Source of the DNA: Novosphingobium sp. SCN 66-18
Lineage (GTDB): Bacteria; Pseudomonadota; Alphaproteobacteria; Sphingomonadales; Sphingomonadaceae
Assembly: GCA_001725355.1 (NCBI GenBank)
Contig: MEGD01000022.1
Location: forward strand, 1-56,962
DNA: 56,962 nucleotides
Reading direction: 5' to 3'
Notes under the pieces: generated by a model
The model's input: the letters and a program-made list of their open reading frames with translations, nothing else
Told to the model about the DNA's origin: nothing
Database searches by the model: none
Shown here: in pieces, positions 44,031-52,751 of the stretch
How positions within the stretch are numbered: the stretch's first letter is position 1
Layout of the letters: each line of letters opens with the position of its first letter
Program-made: the position numbers and the translations under genes

Positions 44031-44857
44031 CCTTCTGCCCTCTGGTAGATTTTTTCCTCCGGCACGAACGGCGAAAACGATGCGGCATGGCGCGTGAAGC
44101 GCAGGCTTTCCTTGGAGCCGAGGCCAAGGAAGCCTTTGCGCGCCAGCGAATCGCGGAACAGCGCAACGACCCGGTCCTGCAATTCGCGATCGAAATAGAT
44201 CAGCACGTTGCGGCAGGAGATGAGCTGCATCTCGCCGAACGAGGAATCCGTGACAAGGCTGTGGTCGGAGAACACGACCCGCTCGCGCAGGGTCTTGTCG
44301 AAGATTACGCCGCCGTGGGCCGCGCGATAATAGTCGGAAAGAGAGGTGCGTGCGCCCGATTTCTGATGGTTGGCGGTGTACCCCCTTATCTGATCGAGTG
44401 GGTAAACCGCCTTCTCCGCAGCATCGAGCGCATCGGGGTTGATGTCGGTCGCATAGAACAGGGTGCGGTCGTACAAGCCCTCCTCGCGGAAAAGGATGGC
44501 CAGCGAATAGAGCTCCTCGCCGCGGCTGCACCCCGCCACCCACACCTTGAGCGAAGGATACGTGGCGAGGTGTGGCAAGACCCGTTGTCGCAGTGCGCGA
44601 AAATAGGATGGGTCACGGAACATTTCGCTCACCTGTACGGTCAGGTAGTTGAGCAGCCGCGGCAGCACGCTTTCGTCGTGTAGCACTGCCTCCTGAATGG
44701 CAGACAGGCTGGTGTAGCCGAGCTGGACCCGCGCCTGTACCAGCCGTCGCTTGATCGAGGCCTGGGCGTAGTGGCGAAAATCATAGTGATAGCGCCGGTG
44801 CAGCGCTTCCAGAAACAGCTGGATTTCGATGTCCTCGATCTCGTCGCCCGCCGTCAT
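44027..44857 (-). CDS. cheR: CheR-type protein-glutamate methyltransferase
   Basis: A 276-residue CheR: N-terminal helical domain (FLEALHRRYHYDFRHYAQASIKRR), RLLNYLTVQVSEMFRDPSYF, the SAM-binding WVAGCSRGEELYSLA and ATDINPDAL, and the CRNVLIYFDRELQ segment. The ATG at 44857 is chosen, four bases after the hybrid kinase stop; an ATG at 44887 would overlap that gene. CheR normally methylates receptor glutamates with S-adenosylmethionine. The target here is unknown, perhaps the long coiled coil of the adjacent kinase. Confidence 0.9.
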   Translation of the reverse strand: MTAGDEIEDIEIQLFLEALHRRYHYDFRHYAQASIKRRLVQARVQLGYTSLSAIQEAVLHDESVLPRLLNYLTVQVSEMFRDPSYFRALRQRVLPHLATYPSLKVWVAGCSRGEELYSLAILFREEGLYDRTLFYATDINPDALDAAEKAVYPLDQIRGYTANHQKSGARTSLSDYYRAAHGGVIFDKTLRERVVFSDHSLVTDSSFGEMQLISCRNVLIYFDRELQDRVVALFRDSLARKGFLGLGSKESLRFTRHAASFSPFVPEEKIYQRAEG

Positions 44858-44861
44858 GGGA

Positions 44862-47822
44862 TCACCGGGGCATCCACACGCGGACAAGGCTGAGCAGCTT
44901 GTCCACGTCGATCGGCTTCGCCATGTAGTCGTTCGCCCCTGCCGCCAGGCACTTTTCCTGGTCGTCCGGCATCGCCTTTGCCGTCAGCATCACGATCGGC
45001 AGGTTCTTCCAGCGCGGATCGCCGCGAATTTCCCGCGCCGCCGAGAGCCCGTCCATCACCGGCATCATCACGTCCATCAGAACGAGATCGATCGCGTCGG
45101 CCGCGTGGGCGGCACTGGCATCGAGCGCCTCGATCGCTTCGCGTCCGTTACGCGCAATCGCGATCTTCGCGCCGCGCGGCTCCAGCACACTGCTCAGTGA
45201 GTAGACGTTTCGCACATCGTCTTCGACGATCAAGATCCGCCGGCCTTCCAGCACCGCGTCGCGGAAGCGGGCCTTCTGCAGCATGCGCTGCTGTTCCGGC
45301 GGTAGCTCGGAAACCACCTTGTGCAGGAAGAGGGTTACCTCGTCGAGCAACCGCTCGGGCGACTTGGCGCCCTTGATGATGATCGAGCTGGACAAACGCC
45401 GCAGCCGCTGTTCCTCCTCAGCCGACAGATCGTGCCCGGTGTAGACGATCACGGGCGGGAAGCTTTTCTCCTCGTTGCGACTCAGGATCTCGAGCAGCTC
45501 CATCCCTGACCGGTCCGGCAAGGTCAGGTCGAGCACCATGCAATCGAACGTCTGCTGGTCGAGCTTTTCAAGACATTCGGCAGCCGTACCCACTCCGACC
45601 GTCTCGACATCGCCGGTCCACAGCAACCTGCTCACCGCATCCCGCTGCACCGCGTCGTCCTCGACGATCAGCACCCGGCGCAGCCGGGTCGCCAACTGGT
45701 CCTGGAGCTTGCCCAGCACATCGGCGAGGTCTTCCCGGCGGATCGGCTTGACATGGTAGCCGACCGCACCAAGCGCCAGCGCCGTTTGCGCGTGATCGCT
45801 GGCCGAGATCACGTGGATCGGGATGTGTCGCGTCTGGTCTTCGTGCTTGAGCCGGTCAAGCACGGTCAGCCCGGACTGGTCCGGCAGGCCGAGATCAAGC
45901 ACGATGGCGCTCGGCCGATGCAGGTCGGCCAGATGGATCGCCTCTTCCGCGCTGCCAGCCACTATGCACTGGAAGTTCATTTCCTGGGAGAGGTCGCGCA
46001 CGATCTGGGCGAACGGCACGTCGTCCTCCACCACCAGCAAAAGCCGTCGGCTCCGGTCCAGCCTGTCGCGATCGTCCGCCACCGCGTTCGATACCCGCCG
46101 CGGGGCAAGACGGGGAGCATCCGGCGTCATCGCGGCGGCGTCCGCAGTCTGCGGCGTGGTCGGGAGTGCCGCAGCGGGAACGACGGCAGCGGCATCATAG
46201 AACTCGGGCAGGGTCAGCGTGAACGTGCTGCCCTTGCCCACCGTGCTGACCAGCGCGATCGTGCCGCCCAGCAGCCGCGCCAGTTCGCGCGAGATCGACA
46301 GACCAAGCCCGGTCCCGCCGTATTTGCGGCTGATCGCGCTGTCGGCCTGCTGGAAGGCGCCGAAAATCGCCTCTTGCTGTTCGGGAGAAATGCCGATCCC
46401 GGTGTCGGTAACCGCAAAGGCGACCTGCCCTTCGCCGGCCGGTGCGATTTCCAGGCGGACAGTGCCGCTCTCGGTGAACTTGAAGGCGTTGGACAGCAGG
46501 TTGCGCAGGACTTGCTCCAGACGCAGCCGGTCAGTCTCGATCGCGGCCGGCACGCCGGGCCGTACCACCAGTTCCAGCTCGACGCCGCGCTGATCCGCCA
46601 CCGGTGCGAAAATCTGCCTGAGATCGCCGACCAGCCGTTGGAGCGCCAACGGTTCGGACTGGATCTTCACGTGCCCCGCCTCGATCTTCGAGAGATCAAG
46701 AATATCGTTGATCAGCATGAGCAGGTCATTGCCCGAAGACTGGATCGTCCGCGCGAACTGGACCTGATCGGGCGATAGGTTGCCATCGGCATTGTCGCCC
46801 AGAAGCTTTGACAGGATCAGCAGCGAATTGAGCGGAGTGCGCAATTCATGGCTCATGTTGGCAAGAAAATCGGACTTGTACTGACTTGCCTGCGCCAGTT
46901 CCTGCGCCTTGCTTTCCAGCGATGCGGCGGATTGCTCCAGCAAGGTGCGCTGCATCTCCAGCCTTTGGGCCTGTTCTTCCAGTTCGCTGTTGGTCTGCTC
47001 GAGCTCCACCTGCTGCTGTTCGAGGCGAACCTGCGATTCTTTCAGGGCACGCCCCTGCTCCTCCAGCTCTTCGTTCGACACGCGGAGCTCTTCGCTTTGC
47101 GCCTGAAGCTCGGCCTTCTGCCGCTGGGTCTCTTCCAGCGCATCCTGCAGACGGGTCCGAAAGCGGGCTGATCGCAAGGCAATACCCAGACTATCCGCGG
47201 ATCCAGCCAGAAACTCGAGCGTACGCGCCGGCACTGGATCGAGGAAGCCCAGCTCGATCACGCCGTTGACCAGGCCGTCCGCAGTCGTAGGGGCGATCAC
47301 CAGATGACGGGGCTGCGAGCGCCCGAACGCTGATCCGATGGTAAGGTAGTCGTCGGGCAGGTCGTTGATGACCATTGGCGCGCCCGAATTTGCCACCTGG
47401 CCAAGCAGCCCGTCGCCGAGGGAAAAACTGCGGGGCATTGCGCCGTCTGCCGGCACGCCCAGCGTTGCAACGCGTCGGAAATGGCCACCATCTCCCTTGA
47501 ACAGGGCACCGGCCTGAAAGCCGAGATAGGCGGCCAGGAATGCCAGCGCTTCCTCACCGATCTGTTCGACGCCCTTGTCGCCACGGATCACATCGGCGAG
47601 TTCCAGCTGGCCAGCGCGCAGCCATTCCTGCCGCGCCTTGATTGCTGCGTTGCGCTGAACAATCAGGAAAATGGCGATGGTCAGGATCGAACCGATCAGC
47701 CCAGCTATGATGCTGCTGCTGACCGCCCCGCGGGATGCGGATGCCATCTCCTCCAGCCGCAAAGAGCGCTGCCGAACTTCCTCGGTGTTCATGACTTCGA
47801 TCTGCCGCCGGATCGCGGCCAT
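44862..47822 (-). CDS. Hybrid histidine kinase with three receiver domains (main frame, lacking its CHASE3 start)
   Basis: A 986-residue frame. In order: the end of a CHASE3-like helix ([20 protein letters not shown]), a membrane helix (about 33-57), a GAF-like domain (75-215), a long coiled coil rich in Gln/Glu (215-325), HisKA with [14 protein letters not shown], ATPase with DTGIGIS and GTGLGLSIS, then three receivers ([38 protein letters not shown]). The ATG at 47822 has no properly spaced ribosome site and lies inside the domain. The missing N-terminal part is in the next frame upstream, so the gene is probably frameshifted. It leads the CheR-CheB-kinase operon. Confidence 0.85.
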   Translation of the reverse strand: MAAIRRQIEVMNTEEVRQRSLRLEEMASASRGAVSSSIIAGLIGSILTIAIFLIVQRNAAIKARQEWLRAGQLELADVIRGDKGVEQIGEEALAFLAAYLGFQAGALFKGDGGHFRRVATLGVPADGAMPRSFSLGDGLLGQVANSGAPMVINDLPDDYLTIGSAFGRSQPRHLVIAPTTADGLVNGVIELGFLDPVPARTLEFLAGSADSLGIALRSARFRTRLQDALEETQRQKAELQAQSEELRVSNEELEEQGRALKESQVRLEQQQVELEQTNSELEEQAQRLEMQRTLLEQSAASLESKAQELAQASQYKSDFLANMSHELRTPLNSLLILSKLLGDNADGNLSPDQVQFARTIQSSGNDLLMLINDILDLSKIEAGHVKIQSEPLALQRLVGDLRQIFAPVADQRGVELELVVRPGVPAAIETDRLRLEQVLRNLLSNAFKFTESGTVRLEIAPAGEGQVAFAVTDTGIGISPEQQEAIFGAFQQADSAISRKYGGTGLGLSISRELARLLGGTIALVSTVGKGSTFTLTLPEFYDAAAVVPAAALPTTPQTADAAAMTPDAPRLAPRRVSNAVADDRDRLDRSRRLLLVVEDDVPFAQIVRDLSQEMNFQCIVAGSAEEAIHLADLHRPSAIVLDLGLPDQSGLTVLDRLKHEDQTRHIPIHVISASDHAQTALALGAVGYHVKPIRREDLADVLGKLQDQLATRLRRVLIVEDDAVQRDAVSRLLWTGDVETVGVGTAAECLEKLDQQTFDCMVLDLTLPDRSGMELLEILSRNEEKSFPPVIVYTGHDLSAEEEQRLRRLSSSIIIKGAKSPERLLDEVTLFLHKVVSELPPEQQRMLQKARFRDAVLEGRRILIVEDDVRNVYSLSSVLEPRGAKIAIARNGREAIEALDASAAHAADAIDLVLMDVMMPVMDGLSAAREIRGDPRWKNLPIVMLTAKAMPDDQEKCLAAGANDYMAKPIDVDKLLSLVRVWMPR

Positions 47823-48208
47823 TTCCTTGTAAGCTCGGCCAGCTTTGCGATCACATGCGGGCGCAAATCCCGCAAGTTGTTGGATTGCACCGGGTCGTTG
47901 ACCGTCAAATCCTGTACCGCATCAAGCCGGTCACGGACGTCGGACACGGCCTGATGGTAGGGCTGCAGGTAGGTCTCCTTGCCTGTCAGGATATAGCCGC
48001 GCTGGCCGGTTTCGGCATCCTGCAGCGTGGAGAGGAGGCGGTTAAGCGCCACCAGCATATTGTGCGTGTCGCGTACCGAAGCGTCGGCGTTACCGACCGC
48101 CTGGATGTTCGAATAGGATACGTAGCTGCTCGCGGCGAAGAACGCCAACCCAGCGATGAGGCCGATGAGAGTCCCGATGCGGACACGAATGGCGTCGGGC
48201 CCACGCAT
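47789..48208 (-). pseudogene. CHASE3 N-terminal part of the hybrid kinase, separated by a frameshift
   Basis: From the ATG at 48208 the frame encodes a first membrane helix (IGTLIGLIAGLAFFAASSYV) and most of a CHASE3 extracytoplasmic domain (DTHNMLVALNRLLSTLQDAE, TGQRGYILTGKETYL), as far as [12 protein letters not shown]. After this it runs into unrelated codons and stops at 47789. One base added near 47830-47840 would join it smoothly to the main kinase frame (…[15 protein letters not shown]). The two frames together make a normal CHASE3-GAF-HK-REC3 protein. The cause could be a real mutation or a sequence error. Confidence 0.8.
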
Positions 48209-48565
48209 CAAGGCATCCTCACAGCGGCAACGAGTTCGGGAAGATGCCCGACAAGACAATCAGGTTTGGTGATCGAAGCCCCCTAGGATCGCGTTGCAAG
48301 CGAGGCCGCTGCAACGCGCCCGCGAACAACAACCATTTCACGTCCGCGGGATTACGCTCAATTTACCAAAAGGTTCCAAGCGCGGCAGCCGCCATGGTGC
48401 AGAACCGCGCGAACCATCATGCGATCGGACGAACAGGACCGCAGATGCCGCTGATGCTCTGTCACGTGCGTCGAACAGCGTGATCAGCATCAAGCGCAAA
48501 AGGCGAGGCATGGTTGAACAAACCGGCCCTTCCCTTGTCCGCTTGCGATCCACGCATACGGGCGT
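48209..48565. other. Intergenic region upstream of the hybrid kinase operon
   Basis: 357 bases with no credible gene; the small frames present lack ribosome sites and family character. The promoter of the minus-strand kinase operon should lie here. No sigma-factor motif or palindrome could be assigned with confidence. Confidence 0.5.
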
Positions 48566-48982
48566 TCAGGCTTTCGACGTTGAAACAGCATGACGATATT
48601 CGTCTGAACTCTCGTCCAGAAAGACATACAGCGCGGCGATCTTGCCGTCTTTGACGATGATCACATCCCAGCCTGTGTAGGCCGGCACTTCGCCAGCCGG
48701 ACCCGATCCCCAGGCCAGGCGCCCCGCATCGTGCAGCACCTGAGGCGCACCATGCGGCGTGTAAACGAAATCGGGATGGGTGGCGCGCAGGGCGCCGGCA
48801 AAGCTGTCGATGGCTGCGTGACCGGTTATGATCCCGGGCGGGGCGTAGAGCATTCCGTCTTCGGCCCACAGCTCGGCGATCACGGCACGGCGGCGAGCAT
48901 CATCGCCTTCGCCAAAGACCTCCTGAAGATTGCGGTCGAGCAGGTCGCGGATACGGTCGGCGTTCTCGATACATTGGGTCAT
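48566..48982 (-). CDS. SnoaL/NTF2-like protein
   Basis: A 138-residue NTF2-fold protein: RNLQEVFGEGDDARRRAVIAE, LWAEDGMLYAPPGIITGHAAID, and a C-terminal DVIIVKDGKIAALYVFLD strand pair, the layout of SnoaL-like domain proteins (ketosteroid-isomerase fold). AAGGAAAAA precedes the ATG at 48982; longer frames upstream are Arg-rich and not coding. It is 76 bases after the SDR gene on the same strand, probably co-transcribed. Function may be isomerisation or ligand binding; no substrate is assigned. Confidence 0.83.
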   Translation of the reverse strand: MTQCIENADRIRDLLDRNLQEVFGEGDDARRRAVIAELWAEDGMLYAPPGIITGHAAIDSFAGALRATHPDFVYTPHGAPQVLHDAGRLAWGSGPAGEVPAYTGWDVIIVKDGKIAALYVFLDESSDEYRHAVSTSKA

Positions 48983-49058
48983 GGTTGTTTTTCCTTGATG
49001 GGATGGTCGAGCACGCGAACGGCGTCGCTGTGATCGCGACGCCGTCCTGCGTATCGGG

Positions 49059-49814
49059 TCATATCTGCGCCATGCCGCCATCGACGAAGAGTTCGATGCC
49101 GTTCACATAGCTCGCCTGGTCCGAGGCAAGGAACAGCACGGCCTTGGCGATCTCCTCGGGCTGGCCAACGCGGCCGAGCGGCACCTGCCCCGCCATGAAA
49201 TCGAGCAGCCCCTGCTGGGCGGCTGCATCGGGGCCCGCCAGTTCGACAAGGCCCGCCGTCTCGATCGGCCCGGGGCTAACCGCGTTGACGCGGATCTTGC
49301 GATCCTTGAGGTCAAGAATCCAGCTGCGGGCAAAGTTGCGCACTGCCGCCTTGGTCGCCGAATAGACGCTGAAGGCCGCCGTGCCGGTAATCGCCGTGAC
49401 CGAGCTGGTGAGGATCACCGAAGCACCATCGCGCAGCAAGGGTAGCGCCTTCTGCACCGTGAACAGCACGCCCTTCACATTGGTGTCGAAGGTCTGCTGA
49501 TAATGCTCCTCGCTGATGGCGCCCAGCGGCGCGAAGCCGCCACCGCCGGCATTGGCGAAGATCACGTCGATCTGGGCGTGCTGCTGCTGGACGGCGTCAT
49601 ACAGGCGGTCGATATCCGACAAATTCGCCATATCACCGCGCACGCCCGTCACCCGGCCGCCGATGGTTTTCACGGCCGCATCCAGGGCGTCCTGACGGCG
49701 GCCGGTGATGAACACCGAGGCGCCCGCCGCCGCAAAGGCTCGCGCCGTGGCAAGCCCGATTCCCGATGTGCCGCCGGTGACGACCACCACCTTGTTGTTG
49801 AAGTCCTGTGTCAT
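49059..49814 (-). CDS. Short-chain dehydrogenase/reductase
   Basis: A 251-residue classical SDR: TGGTSGIG (13-20), GRR at the end of strand 2 (R39-R40, suggesting NADP preference), FANAG (86-90), S138, Y151 and K155 (YSATK). GGAGAATG precedes the ATG at 49814. It diverges from a LysR-type gene with a strong palindrome between them, a frequent arrangement in which the regulator controls the oxidoreductase. The SnoaL gene follows. Confidence 0.9.
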   Translation of the reverse strand: MTQDFNNKVVVVTGGTSGIGLATARAFAAAGASVFITGRRQDALDAAVKTIGGRVTGVRGDMANLSDIDRLYDAVQQQHAQIDVIFANAGGGGFAPLGAISEEHYQQTFDTNVKGVLFTVQKALPLLRDGASVILTSSVTAITGTAAFSVYSATKAAVRNFARSWILDLKDRKIRVNAVSPGPIETAGLVELAGPDAAAQQGLLDFMAGQVPLGRVGQPEEIAKAVLFLASDQASYVNGIELFVDGGMAQI

Positions 49815-49876
49815 GTTGCATTCTCCTGCTGGGCCATGTGGCGCGAAGCCGCGCCGGCGAGAGAGGAGATGCGCCC

Positions 49877-49935
49877 GGAACGATCTTGGCTGTAGTCGGC
49901 AAAAATGATACTTATCGTTCCACATAGGGAACGAT
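49877..49935. promoter_or_regulatory. LysR-type operator region with three GGAACGAT half-sites
   Basis: A perfect palindrome, ATCGTTCC (49914-49921), six bases, GGAACGAT (49928-49935), ends inside the LysR start codon region. A third copy of GGAACGAT lies at 49877-49884, towards the SDR gene. The set lies in the 119-base divergent region and fits a recognition plus activation site for the LysR protein. Binding is inferred. Confidence 0.72.
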
Positions 49936-50824
49936 GATGCGCGAAGACCTCAACGACTACGCCTATTTTGCCGAGGTCGTGGCGCATCGCGGTTTCGCCG
50001 CCGCCGGTCGCGCCCTGCGCGAGCCCAAGTCGAAACTCAGCCGGCGCATCGCGGCGCTGGAGACGCGGCTGGGCGTGCGGTTGATCGAGCGGTCCAGCCG
50101 CCGCTTTCGCGTCACGGATGTCGGGCAGGCGTTCTATGAACGCTGTCGCGCGATGATCGTCGAGGCGGAACAGGCCGCCGCGCTCGTGGCCGAGGCACAG
50201 GCCGAACCGCATGGGCGCGTGCGCTTCAGTTGCCCCACGGGGCTGGTCGAAATCCTGTCAGGCATCCTGCCGGGGTTTATGGCCCGCTACCCGCGCGTGC
50301 GCCTGCAACTGATCGCCACCGATCGCGCGGTCGACTTGATCGAGGAGCGCATCGACCTTGCCCTGCGCGTGCGGGTGGCACTGACGAGCGATGCGGCACT
50401 GACCATGCGCTCGCTGGGCACTTCGGCGCGCATCCTGGTGGCCAGTCCGCAAATGGCCGGGCGCATCGGCGGCGATCTGGCCGCGCTGGCCAGCCTGCCC
50501 ACGCTCGGCACGTCCGACGAGATCGGCGAAGTCGAATGGCAACTGGAGCGGGCGGATGGCGCGACCCATCGCCTGCGCCACGAACCGCGGATGACGTGCA
50601 GCGACTTCACGGCCGTTCGGGCGGCCGCCATCGATGATCTGGGCGTTGCGCTGCTGCCCGATCATGTCTGCGCGGAGGCTCTGCGGCAGGGCCTGCTGGT
50701 GCATATCCTGCCCGAATGGCGTGCGCAGCTTGGCATCGTCCATCTTGTCTTCACCACAAGGCGCGGCCTGCCACCCGCCGTGCGGGCGTTGATCGACCAT
50801 CTCGCGGCGACCTTTCCGAAGTAA
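49934..50824 (+). CDS. LysR family transcriptional regulator
   Basis: A 296-residue LysR regulator: N-terminal helix-turn-helix (DLNDYAYFAEVVAHRGFAAAGRALREPKSKLSRRIAALE, with RLGVRLIERSSRRFRVTDVG) and the effector domain starting GRVRFSCPTGLVE. Two ATG codons (49934, 49937) open the frame; both overlap the right half of the palindrome, so the bound protein would occlude its own start. The small SDR/SnoaL operon is the likely target. Confidence 0.9.
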   Translation: MMREDLNDYAYFAEVVAHRGFAAAGRALREPKSKLSRRIAALETRLGVRLIERSSRRFRVTDVGQAFYERCRAMIVEAEQAAALVAEAQAEPHGRVRFSCPTGLVEILSGILPGFMARYPRVRLQLIATDRAVDLIEERIDLALRVRVALTSDAALTMRSLGTSARILVASPQMAGRIGGDLAALASLPTLGTSDEIGEVEWQLERADGATHRLRHEPRMTCSDFTAVRAAAIDDLGVALLPDHVCAEALRQGLLVHILPEWRAQLGIVHLVFTTRRGLPPAVRALIDHLAATFPK

Positions 50825-50894
50825 GGAATCGCTCCCATAACTGACGTTTACGGCATCTGATCGCATCGTCCAAAGCGGCCTTCCGTTCAGGGGG

Positions 50895-51254
50895 ATGCCC
50901 CTTCGCCGCGCCGCACCTGGCAAGAGCTTTGCCGTCGCAGCGTTAGACTGGATCGCCCAGCGTGCCTGGCCTGGCAATGTGCGCGAACTGCGTGCAGCGG
51001 TGGAATGTGCGGCGGCCTTGGCGCAAGGCGCTGCGATCAGCGTCGAGGATCTGGCCTTTGCCACAGGTGAAACCGCACCTATCACGCTGCCTCCCGCAAA
51101 TACGACGCTGGAAGAGGAGGTGACCGCGTTGGAGCGGCGTCGGATTCTCGAGGCGCTCGAGCGCAACGGTCATAACCATACCCATACAGCCCGCGATCTC
51201 GGCCTCTCGCGGGTCGGTCTGCTCAAGAAAGTGGACCGCATGGGATTGCGATAA
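50895..51254 (+). pseudogene. C-terminal remnant of an NtrC-type sigma-54 response regulator
   Basis: The frame carries WPGNVRELRAAVECAAALA, the conserved end of the sigma-54-activator AAA+ domain, then a linker and a Fis-type helix-turn-helix (RRRILEALERNGHNHTHTARDLGLSRVGLLKKVDRMGL). The receiver and the whole ATP-binding and GAFTGA part (some 350 residues) are missing; upstream sequence back to the LysR gene encodes nothing of it. This is therefore a 3' remnant. The DNA-binding end is intact and could in principle still bind DNA if expressed from the ATG at 50895. Confidence 0.8.
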
Positions 51255-51604
51255 CCGCCGCGATATCCGACGTTCCGAACATCCTTTGCGTTCGGCTAAG
51301 GCAGCCGCTCGTTCATTCGCGCAATCGTAAGCGGGGTTCCGGCGGCACCGTCCGAGATGTCGTGACCGGCGCTGATGGGGGTGAATGGACACCGTCAGGC
51401 TCGCGATTGCGAACCATTCCATTGCTCCTTCCTGGTCCAGACCATGGTGGTCGATGGGTCTGTCAAAAAGCGGGGCGGATCAGGCCATACCAGTGTCCAG
51501 ATTGGAGACGGACGCCTGAGAGCCGATAGTGGTCGCGCACGGCTGTGCGCGCGGCAGGAAGCTAGCGCTCGAAGATGGCCTGAGCTTCTGGAAGGAGATT
51601 CCTC
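51255..51604. other. Intergenic region before the TehA-like gene
   Basis: 350 bases without a credible gene. It contains the ribosome site of the next gene (GGAAGGAG). It presumably holds the promoter of the TehA-like gene and may include the left edge of an inserted block, but no repeat or insertion-sequence end is visible. Confidence 0.45.
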
Positions 51605-52603
51605 ATGGTGCAGCTGTCCCGCTCGGGCGGTTCCCCGTCCATCCCCGCGTCGTTCTTCGGCATAGTTCTGGGGCTTACTGGCCTGTCTAACGCTTGGCGT
51701 GCGGCCCACGCCGTATGGGGCCTGCCGGTGACTGTCGCGGACGGGATCCTTGTCGTGGCGTTCGCCGCGTGGCTGTCGGTGAGCGGCCTGTACGCTCTAA
51801 AGTGGGTGTGGGCACCGGCTTCTGCTGCCCAGGAGGCCGAACATCCGGTGCAGTGCTGCTTTATAGGGCTGGCTGGCGTGAGCACGCTGTTGATCGCACA
51901 AGGATTTCTGACGGTGTCGCGGACGTTGGCGGTCGTTCTTTTCATTCTCGGGGCCAGTTTCACTTTGTTGTTCGCACTCTGGCGCACCGGCATCCTGTGG
52001 CGCGGCGGGCGCAGCGATGCCGCGACGACGCCGGTGCTCTATCTTCCGATGGTTGCCGGCGGCTTCGTGACCGGGACGGTCGCTGCCGCATTGGGGTGGC
52101 GGGAGTGGGGGCAGATTGCGTTCGGCGCGGGGTTCTTCACGTGGCTCGCGGTGGAATCCGTCCTGCTGCTGCGCCTCTACACAGCTGAGCCGATGCCGGC
52201 TCCGATCCGTCCGACACTCGGCATCCAGCTCGCACCGCCGGCAGTCGGGGCGGTCAGCTATCTCGCGGTCGGTCCTGGCGCTCCTGACCTCGTGGCGCAC
52301 ATGTTGATCGGATACGGCATTCTTCAAGCGATGTTGCTCTTGCGCCTGTCACGATGGATCGCGGAGCAGCCTTTCGGCCCCAGTTACTGGGCTTTCACCT
52401 TCGGAGCGACGGCGCTTGCCGGAGCCATGGTCAAGCTGACGCCAGCCGATTCAGGAGGTGCCATCGCTATTCTCGCTCCTGTCGTCTTCGTTTTGGCCAA
52501 CATCCTTGTTATCGCCATCGCCATCGGCACGCTGGTCTTGCTGATGCGCGGACGTCTGCTGCCGAGCCCTCAGCCGGTCGCGCAGTCCCCAAGCGTGAAC
52601 TGA
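51605..52603 (+). CDS. TehA/SLAC1-family (TDT) membrane transporter
   Basis: A 332-residue protein with about ten membrane helices, starting IPASFFGIVLGLTGLSNAWR, the hallmark of the TDT family that includes tellurite-resistance TehA, C4-dicarboxylate carriers and SLAC1 anion channels. MVAGGFVTGTVAAALGW and the later SRWIAEQPFGPSYWAFTFG also match. A strong ribosome site (GGAAGGAG) precedes the ATG. It is followed by the signal-bearing beta-lactamase/DUF302 gene and the DsrE-like gene on the same strand. The passing ion might be sulfite, nitrate or a small acid; none is proven. Confidence 0.85.
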   Translation: MVQLSRSGGSPSIPASFFGIVLGLTGLSNAWRAAHAVWGLPVTVADGILVVAFAAWLSVSGLYALKWVWAPASAAQEAEHPVQCCFIGLAGVSTLLIAQGFLTVSRTLAVVLFILGASFTLLFALWRTGILWRGGRSDAATTPVLYLPMVAGGFVTGTVAAALGWREWGQIAFGAGFFTWLAVESVLLLRLYTAEPMPAPIRPTLGIQLAPPAVGAVSYLAVGPGAPDLVAHMLIGYGILQAMLLLRLSRWIAEQPFGPSYWAFTFGATALAGAMVKLTPADSGGAIAILAPVVFVLANILVIAIAIGTLVLLMRGRLLPSPQPVAQSPSVN

Positions 52604-52751
52604 CAATCACCTACCCCCGGCAGGGCGGGCCCTACCGAAGTGTGGATCCGGCCCGTCGAGCGTCCAATAGTTCGTCCGAGCGCGTCTTGCGAAAGTCCTG
52701 CCATCGAGTTCCGGCGCCGGATGCGCCGACAACATGCAGGGAAGTACGATC

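Noticed and set aside
44862-47822. Programmed ribosomal frameshifting in the hybrid kinase
   Set aside because: No slippery heptamer or downstream structure is evident at the junction; mutation or sequence error is simpler.
48244-48593. Two short plus-strand open frames upstream of the hybrid kinase
   Set aside because: No ribosome sites, low-complexity Arg/Ser/Ala composition and no recognisable family; treated as noncoding.
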